This document shows, piece by piece, positions 36,539 through 47,663 of a stretch of 64,000 nucleotides of DNA. Source of the DNA: Sipunculus nudus (taxonomy: Eukaryota > Annelida > Sipuncula > Golfingiida > Sipunculidae); contig CM049307.1 in assembly GCA_026874595.1 (NCBI GenBank), forward strand, positions 39,476,862 through 39,540,861, written 5' to 3'. The position numbers and the translations under genes are program-made. The notes below the pieces were generated by a model. That model was not told the origin of the DNA, did not search any database, and worked only from the letters and a program-made list of their open reading frames with translations. Every line of letters begins with the position of its first letter. Position 1 is the first letter of the stretch.

Positions 36539-38190
36539 TTTTTAGCTCAGCTGACTATAAGTCATCTGAGCTATAGTCGTGGTCCATTGTCCGTCGTCCG
36601 TCCGTCTGTCTAGCCGTCCGTCCGTCCGTGCATAGATGTGGCACGTTTTGAAACCGAAAGACCTAGGAATCCATAATTCGGCATAATGTTAGATGTCTCC
36701 AAGATCTCCTACCAAGCCGAAAACTGGTTCTTTCCGATTTCGTTGCTTTGTGAAATTAAGGAAAACCCTCAATTTTTTAATAAAAACCTATTTTCATACT
36801 TCAGGACCACCTATTATCAAAACCACTCATTTGTTTTTCCTCATATTTGCCATAAATATTCCTCCATATAGTTCCTATGAACATGCCAGAAATTAGCTTT
36901 GTATTATATAATTTAAAAGAGTTATGGGCTCAAACCTAATGCATTTTGTAAAAAATCAGGAAAGATATTTGATCACTTAACACAAAACATGTTCAAACTA
37001 AGGACTTTTTTCCCAGTATATAACTTTAATTAATCAAAATTAAATTGTATACCCAAAATTAGATCAATATCTTTTAAATTTTTAAAAATATTAGCAAAAA
37101 AAAAATTGGTACCTTAAATTTTGCCCAACTTTGGCCACGGCACGTTTTTTTCCTGTAAGTACTGCGGATTTAATATTCACAGCATGTGCACATAAGGATT
37201 AAATCTGTAAAAATCTTAAATTTGAAAATTAAAAGCTGCAAAATTAGGCTAGTTATTGATTTTTTTGGAGGCTCTTGTTGTATTCCCTTACATTGTCAAG
37301 CAGTCCACTTTGGTCACTGTAGGTCATTCAGTGCAACTCTCTATGCTCCCCAGGCCGTTGGCATAATGTATTTCAATCCCATCACTAAGGCAAGCCCTCT
37401 CTCGACTGAGTTGAGCTTGATCAGGCTGTCTGCAGTTAATACGATACCACAGGGAGCCTTTTTCTCTCCCCCCCCCCCCCACCCACCCAATTCTGTTGAC
37501 AGACCTGTACTATGAACTAGATGAATCTCAAAATTAAAATTTTTTTCAGCAATGAGCAGTAACAACGGAGACACCGACCCCTTCAATACACAGGACTAAT
37601 AAACAAGATGAATCCTATAATTTTAATGTTAAATAAATTCTTTTGATGAGACTTGAACAATTTTGTTTTTTTTTAAGAAAAAAAATTTCAGGAATTTAAT
37701 CCTAATATTTAAATGTGATAAAATATTAGGATCTAATGTAAGTGCTAACTGACAAGATTTAAGAAGATATAAATACTTTGTAGCATTTCATTCATATCTG
37801 TAAAAGTTGGCGGGGCCTAGGTGTGAATAACACTGTTAACTTAGTATTAAAATTAGGAATATTAGTCAAACTTAATGGGATTAATTTTTAACTCATATTG
37901 CCATATATTTAACTTTTGAAAACTTAATTACCTTCACACATTATTTGTTTATGAAATGTTACTTTTATATAACACTTACCGTAGGCCTATTTGTTCCCTT
38001 GGTGCATCACTAAATGGTTTAGCTCATGTCCATTATTCTTTAATTTACAGAGTTTTATTTTAGCAGGGCCATTTGCTCATAGTTTTTCTAATGATAATAT
38101 ACATGAAAAACCAAAAGAAATAAAAATATTTTGCAGTTCCTAATATTTTCCAAAATTCAGCTGAGCAATGTGACCCATGGGTCCCTTGTT
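36539..38190 (+). mobile_element. Complete family A2 element, 1.65 kb
   Basis: The head TTTTTAGCTCAGCTGACTAT then AAGTCATCTGAGCT is nearly identical to that at 15852. A (GTCY)n tract lies at 36590-36630 and one core unit runs to about 37250. A distinct 3' half ('GAGGCTCTTGTTGTATTCCC' onward, 37267-37600) is shared in inverted orientation with 50033-51622. The tail at 38158-38190 is CAGCTGAGCAATGTGACCCA then TGGGTCCCTTGTT. No coding capacity; the 109-aa open frame crosses repeat units. Confidence 0.7.
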
Positions 38191-39250
38191 TTACATTTCA
38201 TTTTAGGAAAATTTAGCAATAAACAGATAAAAAATCATTAGCCAAATCATAAAGTCAAACGTTTCAGTTAAAAGAGATTAATAGCTCTATTAATAGTGTT
38301 TGATGAAAAGTCCAGCTCACTAAACAAGTCTGTTAACTTAACTGGTGAGATGGTAGTCTGATTTTAGAGGATTTTATATATAGAGAGAGAGAAAAATGGA
38401 ATTTATATTTGGGCCATATTGCTTGTCCGAGTGCGCTTGTTAAGATATATTTTTAGTTTATGTATTTATTCTGTGTTTAAGTGTTTGCAGGTTGTTCTAT
38501 CATATATATTGTCTTGAGCGGTTGCCTTTGGGTGGTGTTTCCGGGTACTTTTAGTTCTGATGTTTTCGTTAACCTACCAACTCATATTAATAGTGACTTT
38601 CCCGCTTTAAGACTTGCTTACACATCGACTGGCTTACTGGCTTACCGCGATGTGTCCCATTAGGCTGTTCCGATGTATTCCCGATGCCAAGCCGATGTAA
38701 CAACGATATTTTCTGGAGTGACCCCGACACTAAACATTTTTGAACATGTTAAAAAATATCCAGATGTTACCCCGATAAGCACCGATGTTTCCAAGCTGAT
38801 GTTACTCCATGCCAAGTCGATGTCATAACGGGGGCGACATCAGCGATGACCAGCTTGTATATAACTGCGTATAAGTAATATGCAATGTCTTGCAATAACC
38901 ACGCTGGGCTCGATTGAACATGACATTGACATGGGAAAAGACTTGCTAGGACTCGTACCTGAGCTGGTTAGGCTGTGGACTTTGCCTCGAACAGAAAGTG
39001 CGCCAACAAATTCAACTGATGTTCAGCGTATTCGACGCTCCATTGTCTAGTTTTTTTTTGTGGGAGATGAGGCTTGTTTCTAATTTGTTTTCTTGCTTTG
39101 ATTTGTTAAAAAAGAAATCTTAAAGGTACTGAAAAATGACTACTTTTGTGTAGATTACATGCACAATACATAAAATTGAATCGAATTTTGTATTTTTCCT
39201 AATAAGTATGCACATTTCCACACATATTGTATCCAAATAATAATAATAAT
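38191..39250. other. Spacer with short CCGATGT-type repeats
   Basis: Positions 38660-38850 contain several variants of GCCAAGCCGATGTAAC and ACCCCGAT. The rest has no recognised content. Open frames here are short. Confidence 0.4.
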
Positions 39251-40010
39251 CAACTGGCCCATGGGCCATGACGCTTAGCTGAATTTGACAAATAGGTGAT
39301 GCATGTATTAATTATTATTATATTAATGTTATGATATATATTTTTTAAAGATAGAATGACTTCCAGAGTGCTCAGAATCAGGCGTTTTGCCAATAGGCCT
39401 TAGAAAACATGATACAGTGACCTTATTTATGGTTTGCAAGAAGATTTTACCAAGAACTCCCTAGATGCTAAGTTCTATGTAGATTGCTACGATTTGCACA
39501 CACTAGCTTATAGGGTGCTATATGCTCACAGAATATGGGTAACAGTGACCTTAATTAGGGTTCTAGGAAAATTTTACAGGGCTCTCCCTGGATCTTAATT
39601 AAAACAGGTTTCAACGTCCAACTGCTAACATTTGTACCAAAATGCTCAAATCATGTCTTTTGTCTATCTCACAGAATATAGGTGATCGTTTCCCTATAGC
39701 TAATTTCATGTTTCCACGGACATTTACCCAGGACCTCCGTTAATATTACATAAGAAGATTTTAAGCCCAACGGATACAATCAGTGCCCTGTCTGATTGTT
39801 CTTAATCATGCATGTCTTCGGCCTGTAGGTCGTTGAATATTGATCACCATGACCTAATTTCATGTTTCCAAGGAGATTTGCCTAGAAATTCCCTGTGTAG
39901 CGTTTGAAGATTCTAAACCTAACAGATACGGTTTTAGCTCATATGACATTCAGGGCGCTCAAATCTTATTTTCGTCCCAAAGGTCGCAGAATGTTAAACC
40001 AGGTAAAAAA
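39251..40010 (-). repeat. Family A1 element in reverse orientation, head missing
   Basis: Read on the minus strand, the tail (CAGCTAAGCGTCATGGCCCA then TGGGCCAGTT) is at 39252-39283. Core units with 'AAGGTCACTGTTACCCATAT' lie up to about 40000. The hairpin head is not found, so the copy is 5'-truncated. Confidence 0.55.
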
Positions 40011-40379
40011 AAAACTAACCCTCTCAGAGATTGTGTAAAGGTCTAAAATTTTGTTTTTGAATATTCTATTTTTCTCAATTGTTTAATACAGGTGTCTCTT
40101 TTATTGTGCGCTGTTTGCATTCTGATTCGTGTAAGGCAGGCCCTGGTTTATTGTGCGCAGGAGTGTTGCATGTGTCTATTAGGCAAGCAAAGTCCGTTGC
40201 AAATAGAGACGCGCGAGCCGGCCCGCGTGTGGGGTCTGCAGTGTAGAAACAAACACTGTTAAAAATTGCCGTAAAATAACGGCGCATAAGACTGTAAATT
40301 TACGCCGCTTTGCAATGTAGACGCTCTTGTGCGTTGAATAACGCGCAAATGCAACGTCAAATGATGAGCGTCTGTGAAA

Positions 40380-40550
40380 ATGGTGTGACACGTGTGTAAA
40401 GCAGATGAAATAAACCGCGCGTCATGTGATCAGCGGGGCCACTCATGACGTCAACATCCTGGATCTTTTGACTCCACGGCGGGAAGAGAAGCCATTTTTG
40501 TCCGTCTGCTGGCTGCTGAAAGTCACAGAAGTTACCCAGCATCTTCATTG
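40380..40550 (+). promoter_or_regulatory. Promoter and 5' UTR exon of the second element's gene
   Basis: A GC/CpG-rich island in AT-rich surroundings contains an E-box CACGTG at 40389-40394 and a perfect CRE palindrome TGACGTCA at 40446-40453. An exon-like stretch ends in CATTG|GTAAAATG (donor at 40551). This would place the start of transcription just inside the left TIR. The assignment is inferred from motifs only. Confidence 0.5.
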
Positions 40551-41240
40551 GTAAAATGTTCTTCTTTAATATGTAGGCATAAATATGTTTACTGTGTTAG
40601 TTGTTATTCTAATACTGTGTAATAGTGTACGTTGGTAATGGTATAGTGGTATGAGGCCAGTCTCGTTCATGTGTTCCCTCAGTTGGGAGGGGGGGGCTGT
40701 CACTGGCAGGGGTAGAAGAGTGATTGAGTTGGAAATATATATTATGTGTATATGTGTATATATATATTATATATATATATACACCTTTTATAATGTGTGA
40801 CATTTGTGTGATGTTGATATTTTATATTAATTAAGTGCAGGTTTTATGTTTCCATTAAATGTCAACTCTAAACCATGTTTAGATTATTAGATAACCTTAT
40901 ATTTCAGTTAACTCAGAAATTGAAACAAAGTCAAGTTTTCTAATTATTAATATATTACATGTCCAATATATAAAATTAATTGTTACTTGCTCAATATCAG
41001 TGTTGGGGATGATTACATTGACTAATCCCCCCTTGTTAAAAAAGTGGGGGGGGGGGATATATAACCCCCATTCCCTGCATTGATGCCAATGTTTATCATT
41101 AATGATTAAGTCTTTTTTAGTTTCAGGGAATTGCCAATTAGGAAAAAGGAAGCAACCCCCCCCCCCCCCCCCCCGACCCACAAACACACACACCTGGCCA
41201 TGTCTGGGTGTATATCATGCATGAATGGTATAAATATACA

Positions 41241-41283
<43 letters not shown>

Positions 41284-41788
41284 ATCCCTTAAAGGTGAAA
41301 TATTGGTAAAGGCACCACTGAAAACAGTTTTGAATTATTTATTTACTAGATTTTAAATGAGGCCTTGATTAAGGTTTTCCCACTTACATGTCAACCAGAG
41401 AAATTAAGATATCAAAGTCCCTTTATTTTTTTTAAATATTTTAACCAGATGCTTAAACAGAGAGTAAACACAGACCAAACAAATAATTAACAGCTTTGAG
41501 ACAATTTCCTAAATTTCTTAACATGTTTTAGAAGAAAAAAAACATACAATGCTAGCCCAAAGTGCTAACATTTTAGCCAATCTTTTGAGAGAGAGAGAGG
41601 GGGAGAGAGAGCCTGAAAATTAAGGCTGCTAAGGCACAGCCAAATACTGTTTATGTTTTCAGAAAATGGTCAAGCATTTCCATCAGTGTGGCAAATTCAA
41701 AGAAGATTTGGATACCATCATGGCAACTTTCCTATTTCTTAAGAATAGGAATTATGTAAGTTTAAACATCACATAATAATATACTGCC

Positions 41789-42170
41789 TTTTTAACTCAG
41801 CTGACTGTAAGTCATTTGAGCTACAGGGAAGACACCACCTCTGTCACTGTCGTTCACTGATACCAGTACTAAAGTTTTATTGAACTTTTGTTGGAAAACA
41901 TAGCTCATTGACCCCCCCCCCCCCCCCAACAAATTGTGAAACCATCTGTAATGTCCAGGTTTGTTCAACTGAAAATTTGCGAGAGACCCCCCCCCCCCCC
42001 CAACTCTGTTGTACAGGGTTTTCAATTTCCATTCATAATGTGGGTTGGATGGGGTTTTTGACACCTCCTCACTCACATATAGGCCTTTGTAATGGGGTAT
42101 ACCACATCTCATCCATCAGTATGCATCAGACTGAGCGCATTTATACTTGTACTAAGATTCAAAATTGGTA
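41789..42170 (+). repeat. Family A fragment in an intron of the decayed gene
   Basis: The head TTTTTAACTCAGCTGACTGT then AAGTCATTTGAGCT starts the copy. Two C-runs (41912-41928 and 41987-42001) and short duplicated pieces follow. No family A tail is found; a family C-like tail (GCCTGTAGCCCTTGTT) lies at 42281-42296. Confidence 0.5.
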
Positions 42171-43676
42171 GTACTTGCTTTATACATGTACTTGTCACAC
42201 CTTAAAAAATAATAACTTTTCAAATAATAGTCAAGTTTATCATCAGGGAACCCGGAGAGATTACGCAGGTTTGCATTATGCCTGTAGCCCTTGTTATATT
42301 ATAATAGCTAGTATATGAAAATGCAATTACAAATGTTACATCATTTTGTAATATAAAGGATGTACTGCATATATTGCTTCCTATTTATAAATCCTCGTAC
42401 ACATGTGATGCTGTTTTTGCACCTTTCTGTTTATACACTGAGTAAAAACATTTGTTGACCCAATATTTACCATTTTTATATGCAATATAGCACTTTTGTT
42501 TATTAATTTATATACCTGCACTTGCTTTGTAAATATTATTAATATGCCTGGTGCTGAGATTATCTTTTGTTGGTTACATGTTTATCAGTTCTGTTTTTAT
42601 ATACTCCTAGATTTTGTTCTACTTGTGCAGGTGTTCAGAGAGCCATACATGCATCAATGATTAAGAGGAAAGATGACGTAAATGTTCCACGCCTTACCAA
42701 ACTTAGAGCTGTGAACATAGTACAAATGCAAGATGTGCAAGGTGCACAACTACACTGGCAAGCAGTTGCAGGGTAAATTCCTAGAAGAGAACATTGCAGA
42801 AAAGGTACACCAAGGTAAGTTTGAATTTGATCATATTTTCTTTTGTAAAGTCCATGGCAATTTGAATAAGCTGATGAGTTTAATAATCCGTGAAACAAGT
42901 ATCTTACATATTGAACATTAGCAGTGATGCTGACCTAAATTCGCGTGCCTGTTTCTCATTCTCTTCATTCATTTTTATTCTAATAAACTTTTTGGCTTGC
43001 TGCTTGATGGAGCTGAGCCACGCTAACCTGACCATCTCTAACCTTACAGTGTCATTTGTCAAACCTGCTGATTATTGGCTATTTTTTTTAAAATTTTATG
43101 CAGTTTGGAACATGTTTACTCCCTATAAAACATTGCAGATATTCTGGTTATCAAATATTCATAATATAATTATTTACAGTTACAATAAATAAAATCCAGG
43201 CCCATAGCCTTTCTGTTAATTACTTCATATTTACACATACTTTCATTTGTGCCTTTAAAAATACATTGTCAGGTCTATTGTCTGTAGAAATCATTCTGGA
43301 AAAAGGACATTTCATAATTAAATCATCAAATCATGTATCTTTTTCCATAACCTTTCATATACGATCAGGTATGCACATTCAAAAGAAGTCTCTTTATTCC
43401 AATGAAATATTCTAACTCTCTCATAGATTTTAGAAAGATGGGCACTTAACAGGAAACAGTATTAATGTTATCCTTATGCAGTGAATAAGTATTAACAAGT
43501 ATAGTCTTGACCTTTCAGCGTGATGTACATGCTATGCTTAATTTACTCTGTCAATATTTAGGTATCTATACAACAGATTTCATGTTAATAATATGGCACA
43601 TAAAATGAAAAAAAAAAGATTATTAATCGATCAACTTTCAGTCATTGAGTATGATTTTAAAACTGATTCTTATCAC

Positions 43677-43678
<2 letters not shown>

Positions 43679-43732
<54 letters not shown>
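43679..43732. repeat. (TA)n microsatellite
   Basis: About 54 bp of near-perfect TA lies just before the exon-like segment at 43764. The Y/I-rich open frame across it is an artefact. Confidence 0.85.
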
Positions 43733-43735
<3 letters not shown>

Positions 43736-44559
43736 TGCATTGTCTGTGTATTTGTATTTGTAGAAGCAAAGCTCCTATATACAGGATACTGCCTTCACTG
43801 TTTGGAGAATGCAAGGATAATATGGGATTGCAGATGGAGGAGAGGTAATTCTTTCAAAACTATTATATTTGTGTTAATATATTCAGCAAGTATTAAAGAT
43901 AGTTTTAACCTTTTTTAAGTAAATACATATATAAAGAAAAATGTTGAAATTGTTAATTTTTTGTGGAGATAGAACAAAATCTTGGCCAGTTATTGTCTGT
44001 AATTTAAATGTAAAGATATATTTGATATAATAATGTATAATTATTTTCACTTCTAAAGGTTCCCATTGACCATAAGAAAACTATTTTTGTAGTTATTGTT
44101 TAAATTTTGTGAAGAAAGAACAAAAGTTAATTTTCTGTAATGTAAATTGATAGAGCGTCAGACTTTGAAAAAAATCTAAAAAAATATAAAAATTAAAGGG
44201 ATAATTGCACTGAATCTATTCTTGCATATTTCTCTCATTTTTCTTACATTTACAATCTCTCTTTTCTGTTTATTATTTTGTATGCAGGGAATGAGATCTC
44301 CAACACCTGTGAATATTCAAGATGGGGACTGTAACATCACTGTAACATATGGTGGATGGCCAGAAACTGTCAACCCATGCAAGTTATTTCTACTTCCACT
44401 GGAGGCTTGCTATGCGTCATTTTGGATATTTACCCTGGAGTATCCCAAGGGACTAAAAAGACCTTCAGGTTTCTTGATTTTGGGGTAATTGAATGCACCT
44501 CTAACTGCCCTCCCACTGTCAATAGAGCTGGTTGGTCAGATTTAATGTTTTAATGCTGC

Positions 44560-45597
44560 ATTTTCCTCTATAATATATCAACAATATAGGAAATATCAGT
44601 TAACGACTATTTCACTTTTAATATTCTTGTGTTTAAGTACCTTAATTAAATCAGGTGATTATCTTATTATTTTTATGGAATAACGTTTACATTTGCACCC
44701 TTGTTACAGTGTAGGCATTCTCTTCAACTCCCTCCAGTTCGAATTTAATTGATGCAAAAATCATTTATTTACCAACGACCTTTATTTTGGAATTCATTAT
44801 CAGAATCTTCACACAAAGTAGATGCCTTTACTGTAGAAAGATTTAGTGACATATAAGTTAAATCCATTTCAATTGTTTGACTTGTGTTCTGACCATCTTT
44901 TACTTTAAAGATACCATTAATTTACAACACTATAAATTTATTGATGCAGTTTTATCTATTTTTCAAAGATACATCATAAATAGATTTGGGCCCCATTGTT
45001 AAAAAGATCAGCAACCTTAATGAGATAACACACAGCATTCATAATAGTTATCATAATAATATTGCACTAATTGCCAAATTTTATATGTTTAGTTGGAGAC
45101 GATTTAACTGCCATGCAGTGTGGTCAAAATGTTTAAATATGTTTGCTTCATAATGATGCCTTTTGGAAGATCAGTATAATCTGAATAACTATATACATTA
45201 AGTATACGTGTTGTACATGTTGATGATCTGTTGAATATTTCATACAATAAAGAAGTGGTGTGATTTTATGTGTGAGCATGCATTTTTAATGCCATTTCCC
45301 AAATTAGCCAAGATGCATTTCCCTCTGTGGATATCCTGATTTGATTTTCGGGACACTTGACTGTCAAACAGAAAGTTACAACTCTATCATCATAAGGAGG
45401 TCTGACTGGTAAAATCTAAAAAACATGTTATGAGAAACCTGAAGTACACAGATACAAATAAAGGGTTCGTCCGGAGTGACAAGACAGAAACGTTTTGAGA
45501 AAGATTATGGAAACCTGTAACAGTGTATAGCTCCAAGTGCAAAGCACTGTTATTTATTATAAAGTAACAATGTTTTGTTATTCTACATATCAAAGCA
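44560..45597. other. 3' part of the second element without recognised content
   Basis: AT-rich sequence between the decayed gene and the right subterminal repeats. No gene or repeat is recognised. Confidence 0.4.
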
Positions 45598-45885
45598 CCG
45601 TGAAATAACGGTGCAATGCCCTGATTCCAGTTTAAATCACTGTTTATTCACGTCTCTTAGCACTGTAAAATAACGGCATATTGTCCCGTAAAATAACAGA
45701 TGCCCGTTATTTCCCGTGGCTAAGCACCGTTTATTTACGTCCAAAAGCGCTGTAAAATTACGGTGCAATGCGACGTTATTTAACGCACTGCGTTATTTCT
45801 TTGCACGTAAAATAACGGTGCATTGCACTGTCAACTTTGCTGCCGGTGCAAAGCACCGTTATTTTACGTGCAACTTTTAACAGTG
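45598..45885. promoter_or_regulatory. Right subterminal repeats and TIR of the second element
   Basis: At least seven versions of CGTAAAATAACGG or CACCGTTATTTTACG, several palindromic with GTGCA ends, fill this stretch. By analogy with CACTA elements they are candidate transposase binding sites. The element ends ...CTTTTAACAGTG. Confidence 0.65.
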
Positions 45886-46011
45886 AAGTTCTTTGTTGTA
45901 GATGGTTAAAGTCTGTTCCTGTAACGTGTGTATTGTTGTTTGTTTGGGATTTTTCATTTCTAGTACTTTCGGATAAAAATGTTACAAATAAGGGGTTGTG
46001 CAGTCCTAAAA

Positions 46012-46230
46012 CCGCCGCAAACAGAGCGGACTTAAGCGGACCAGACCGGACCACTCAGGACCGGTCCTGAAATATCAAAACATTTTGATATGGTCAGGAT
46101 GGCTCAGGACTGGGTCCGGAGCGGTCCCGGACTGGCAGTCCGGTCCGCCAAGTGCCGCAAACTGAGCGGACCGGACCAGATTCAAGTCCGGTCCGATCTC
46201 GTCTCGTCTCGTCCGCTTTGTGTGCGGCCT
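46012..46230. mobile_element. GC-rich MITE with GCCGCANACANAGCGGAC termini
   Basis: The left GCCGCAAACAGAGCGGAC and the reverse complement of the right GCCGCACACAAAGCGGAC match at 16 of 18 bases. The interior is rich in CCGGTCCG and GGACCGGAC blocks around the central palindrome-like ATATCAAAACATTTTGATAT. The base composition is sharply unlike the flanks. Open frames in it are artefacts. Confidence 0.6.
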
Positions 46231-46539
46231 ACTTTACAAATACAACTTACTGAGCTTATTTTTCAAAAGGTCTAGGCGCCCTGACAATGTACGGAATTGG
46301 GTGGCCCTAAAAATTTGTTGAACCGATTTTAGGAGGGGGGTCGTTTGCGCCGGTTTTCACAATTAGCCTAGTGCCACCAGCCTGAAGCGGATGGCTCAGT
46401 TTCAGAATTGCTGGACTTGGATAGATTTACGGCATGCAGTGTGCAAGGTCTTTGGACTCATTGCTGGTACCTGATCAATGCTTTTTCATTTATGTCATTG
46501 TAAAAATGCCTTTGGAAAAGATGTCATTGGAAAAATGTG

Positions 46540-46620
46540 GACCGTTTGAAAATTTTTTTTTTTTGGGGGGGGGGGGGGGGGTCATAAGACCCTCACGACC
46601 CCCCCTCCCCCCTTGCATAC
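46540..46620. repeat. G-run / C-run foldback fragment
   Basis: A T-run then a long G-run (46565-46580) is followed by a C-rich stretch (46599-46612), so the two can pair. It resembles the G/C-run centre of the MITE at 13259-13454 and may cut off the left end of the pogo-type element. Confidence 0.5.
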
Positions 46621-47663
46621 ACCCATGAATCGTTATAACGAACTTGAGCGGCGGCGGTCAGGTCCAAGTTTCCCCAGTCGTTTGATCTTTGTAAAACCCA
46701 GCAGACAATGACAGGCTAATTAATACATGACAGGGGAGGTTTTCACACCCAGTCGAGTGGTTATGTCACCGCTGTTTACTCTCTGTCTCGATTGAGCGCA
46801 TCCATGTTCACTTCTCAACAGTCTCCCAGATTTTCCGAGCGCAGCAGACAAGTCGGTGTCGTCAGGTCTGGTGTCGCCAGCGATTCAAGCCAGGTGATCC
46901 GATTTCGCGGGGGGAAGCATGGAAAACTTGAGAAGGCACTCTTCATGTGGGTGACTGACAAGCAAACACATGGGGCTGCCATCAACGACGAAATGCTCGT
47001 TTTGCCAGGCGCCACACCAGAAAACCAATGGTCCCCCGAAGAGAACGACACTTGCTTCGTCCAGGCACTGGAGGCAGACATCAGGAGTCTTTTTCATGGA
47101 AACGCCACTGGGAGCGAAACCAAAGCGGAGTTGGGCGTTGCAAGTATTCTGTCGATTATCGGAGCAAAAGCGGACCAGGAGGAGGATGGTGACATAGACG
47201 GAGACCTGAATGATTCGCCGGTTGAACCTGTAAAGAGGGATGAGCCAGAGATTGTCTGCAGGCCGCGATCAGGTTCTTCAAACAGCAAACAGACGCCGCG
47301 GATAGGGCTAACATACTGGAGAATCTTTGGCATGCCGCCACAGTGCTGGATTCACCATACGGATGTAACTATAGGCTAGCATCACGGATTTTTTTCACAA
47401 GAGAATTTGTCAACAGATCATGCACATTAAAGTTGTAAATTTTGCTTTGTATATACATGTATGTTCATTATGTAATAAACATGTTTTATTTGATTTGAAC
47501 TTTTCTTTTTGGATGAATGTTCACATGTCTCCGTGTGTACTTTTATCAATTTTCTGCCATGCAACACAAACGGCATACTTCGAAATTTCATTACAACGGA
47601 AATTCAATTTACGGAACTAATTCCCATGGAACAAACATGTTCGCTATAACGAGACTCCACTGT
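46620..47663 (+). mobile_element. Pogo/Tigger-type element, left end damaged
   Basis: The right end reads, in reverse complement, CAGTGGAGTCTCGTTATAGC followed by GAAC, with TA after it. The left side has only the inner part, CGTTATAACGAAC at 46631-46643. Between them lies a transposase remnant. TA target and CAGTGGAGTCTCG termini fit the pogo branch of the Tc1/mariner group. It is about 1.04 kb and surely non-autonomous. Confidence 0.6.
46792..47450 (+). pseudogene. Pogo/Tigger transposase remnant, catalytic core missing
   Basis: The frame from about 46792 contains KHGKLEKALFMWVTDKQTHG then AAINDEML, a good match to the CENP-B/Tc5-type helix-turn-helix of Tigger transposases. It jumps directly into what looks like the C-terminal tail (CFVQALEADIRSLFHG...). 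The DDE domain, normally several hundred residues, is absent. Near 47259 the likely frame shifts by one: 'LQAAIRFFKQQTDAADRANI' continues in another frame to a TAA at about 47440. The first helix-turn-helix is also missing or unrecognisable. This is an internally deleted, frameshifted copy. Confidence 0.6.

Larger units (their letters stand above)
41663..44553 (+). pseudogene. Decayed SAMD3-like accessory gene of the second element
   Basis: Exon-like segments with splice borders are 41663-41755, 42639-42814, 43764-43844 and 44289-44553. The second contains a frameshift near 42735: RAIHASMIKRKDDVNVP... lies in one frame and NYTGKQLQGKFLEENIAEK in another. The last exon reads R-S-P-T-P ... 'ASFWIFTLEYPKGLK' and then needs a one-base shift near 44455-44462 to continue as 'TFRFLDFGVIEC'. 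'FWIFTLEYPKGLK' aligns with 'FYVFNVEYPKKLK' in the last exon of the gene at 27468-34001. Exon phases are not all consistent, so the model is incomplete. The function is unknown; it is probably a dead relative of the transposon accessory gene. Confidence 0.55.
40254..45885 (+). mobile_element. Second CACTG element (EnSpm/CACTA-like), 5.6 kb, no transposase
   Basis: The left end CACTGTTAAAAATTGCCGTA and the reverse complement of the right end CACTGTTAAAAGTTGCACGT stay aligned with one gap through CGTAAAATAACGG, about 33 bp. A 2-bp duplication AA fits the flanks (40252-40253 and 45886-45887). The right subterminus (45598-45880) is packed with CGTAAAATAACGG/CCGTTATTTTACG copies. Inside are a CpG-rich promoter-like stretch and a decayed gene related to the accessory gene of the 12.1-kb element. 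There is no Tnp2-like frame, so it would depend on a transposase supplied elsewhere. Apart from CACTG, its TIR differs from that of the first element. Confidence 0.75.

Noticed and set aside
37186-37515. 109-codon open frame in a family A2 element
   Set aside because: Runs across repeat core and a C-run; the matching part at 50600-50945 does not keep an open frame that I can follow.
35605-47663. A single 12-kb pogo element between the inverted TCTCGTTATAAC ends at 35607 and 47650
   Set aside because: The interval contains independent complete elements (36539-38190, 40254-45885), and a nearer inner end at 46631 fits the transposase remnant better.
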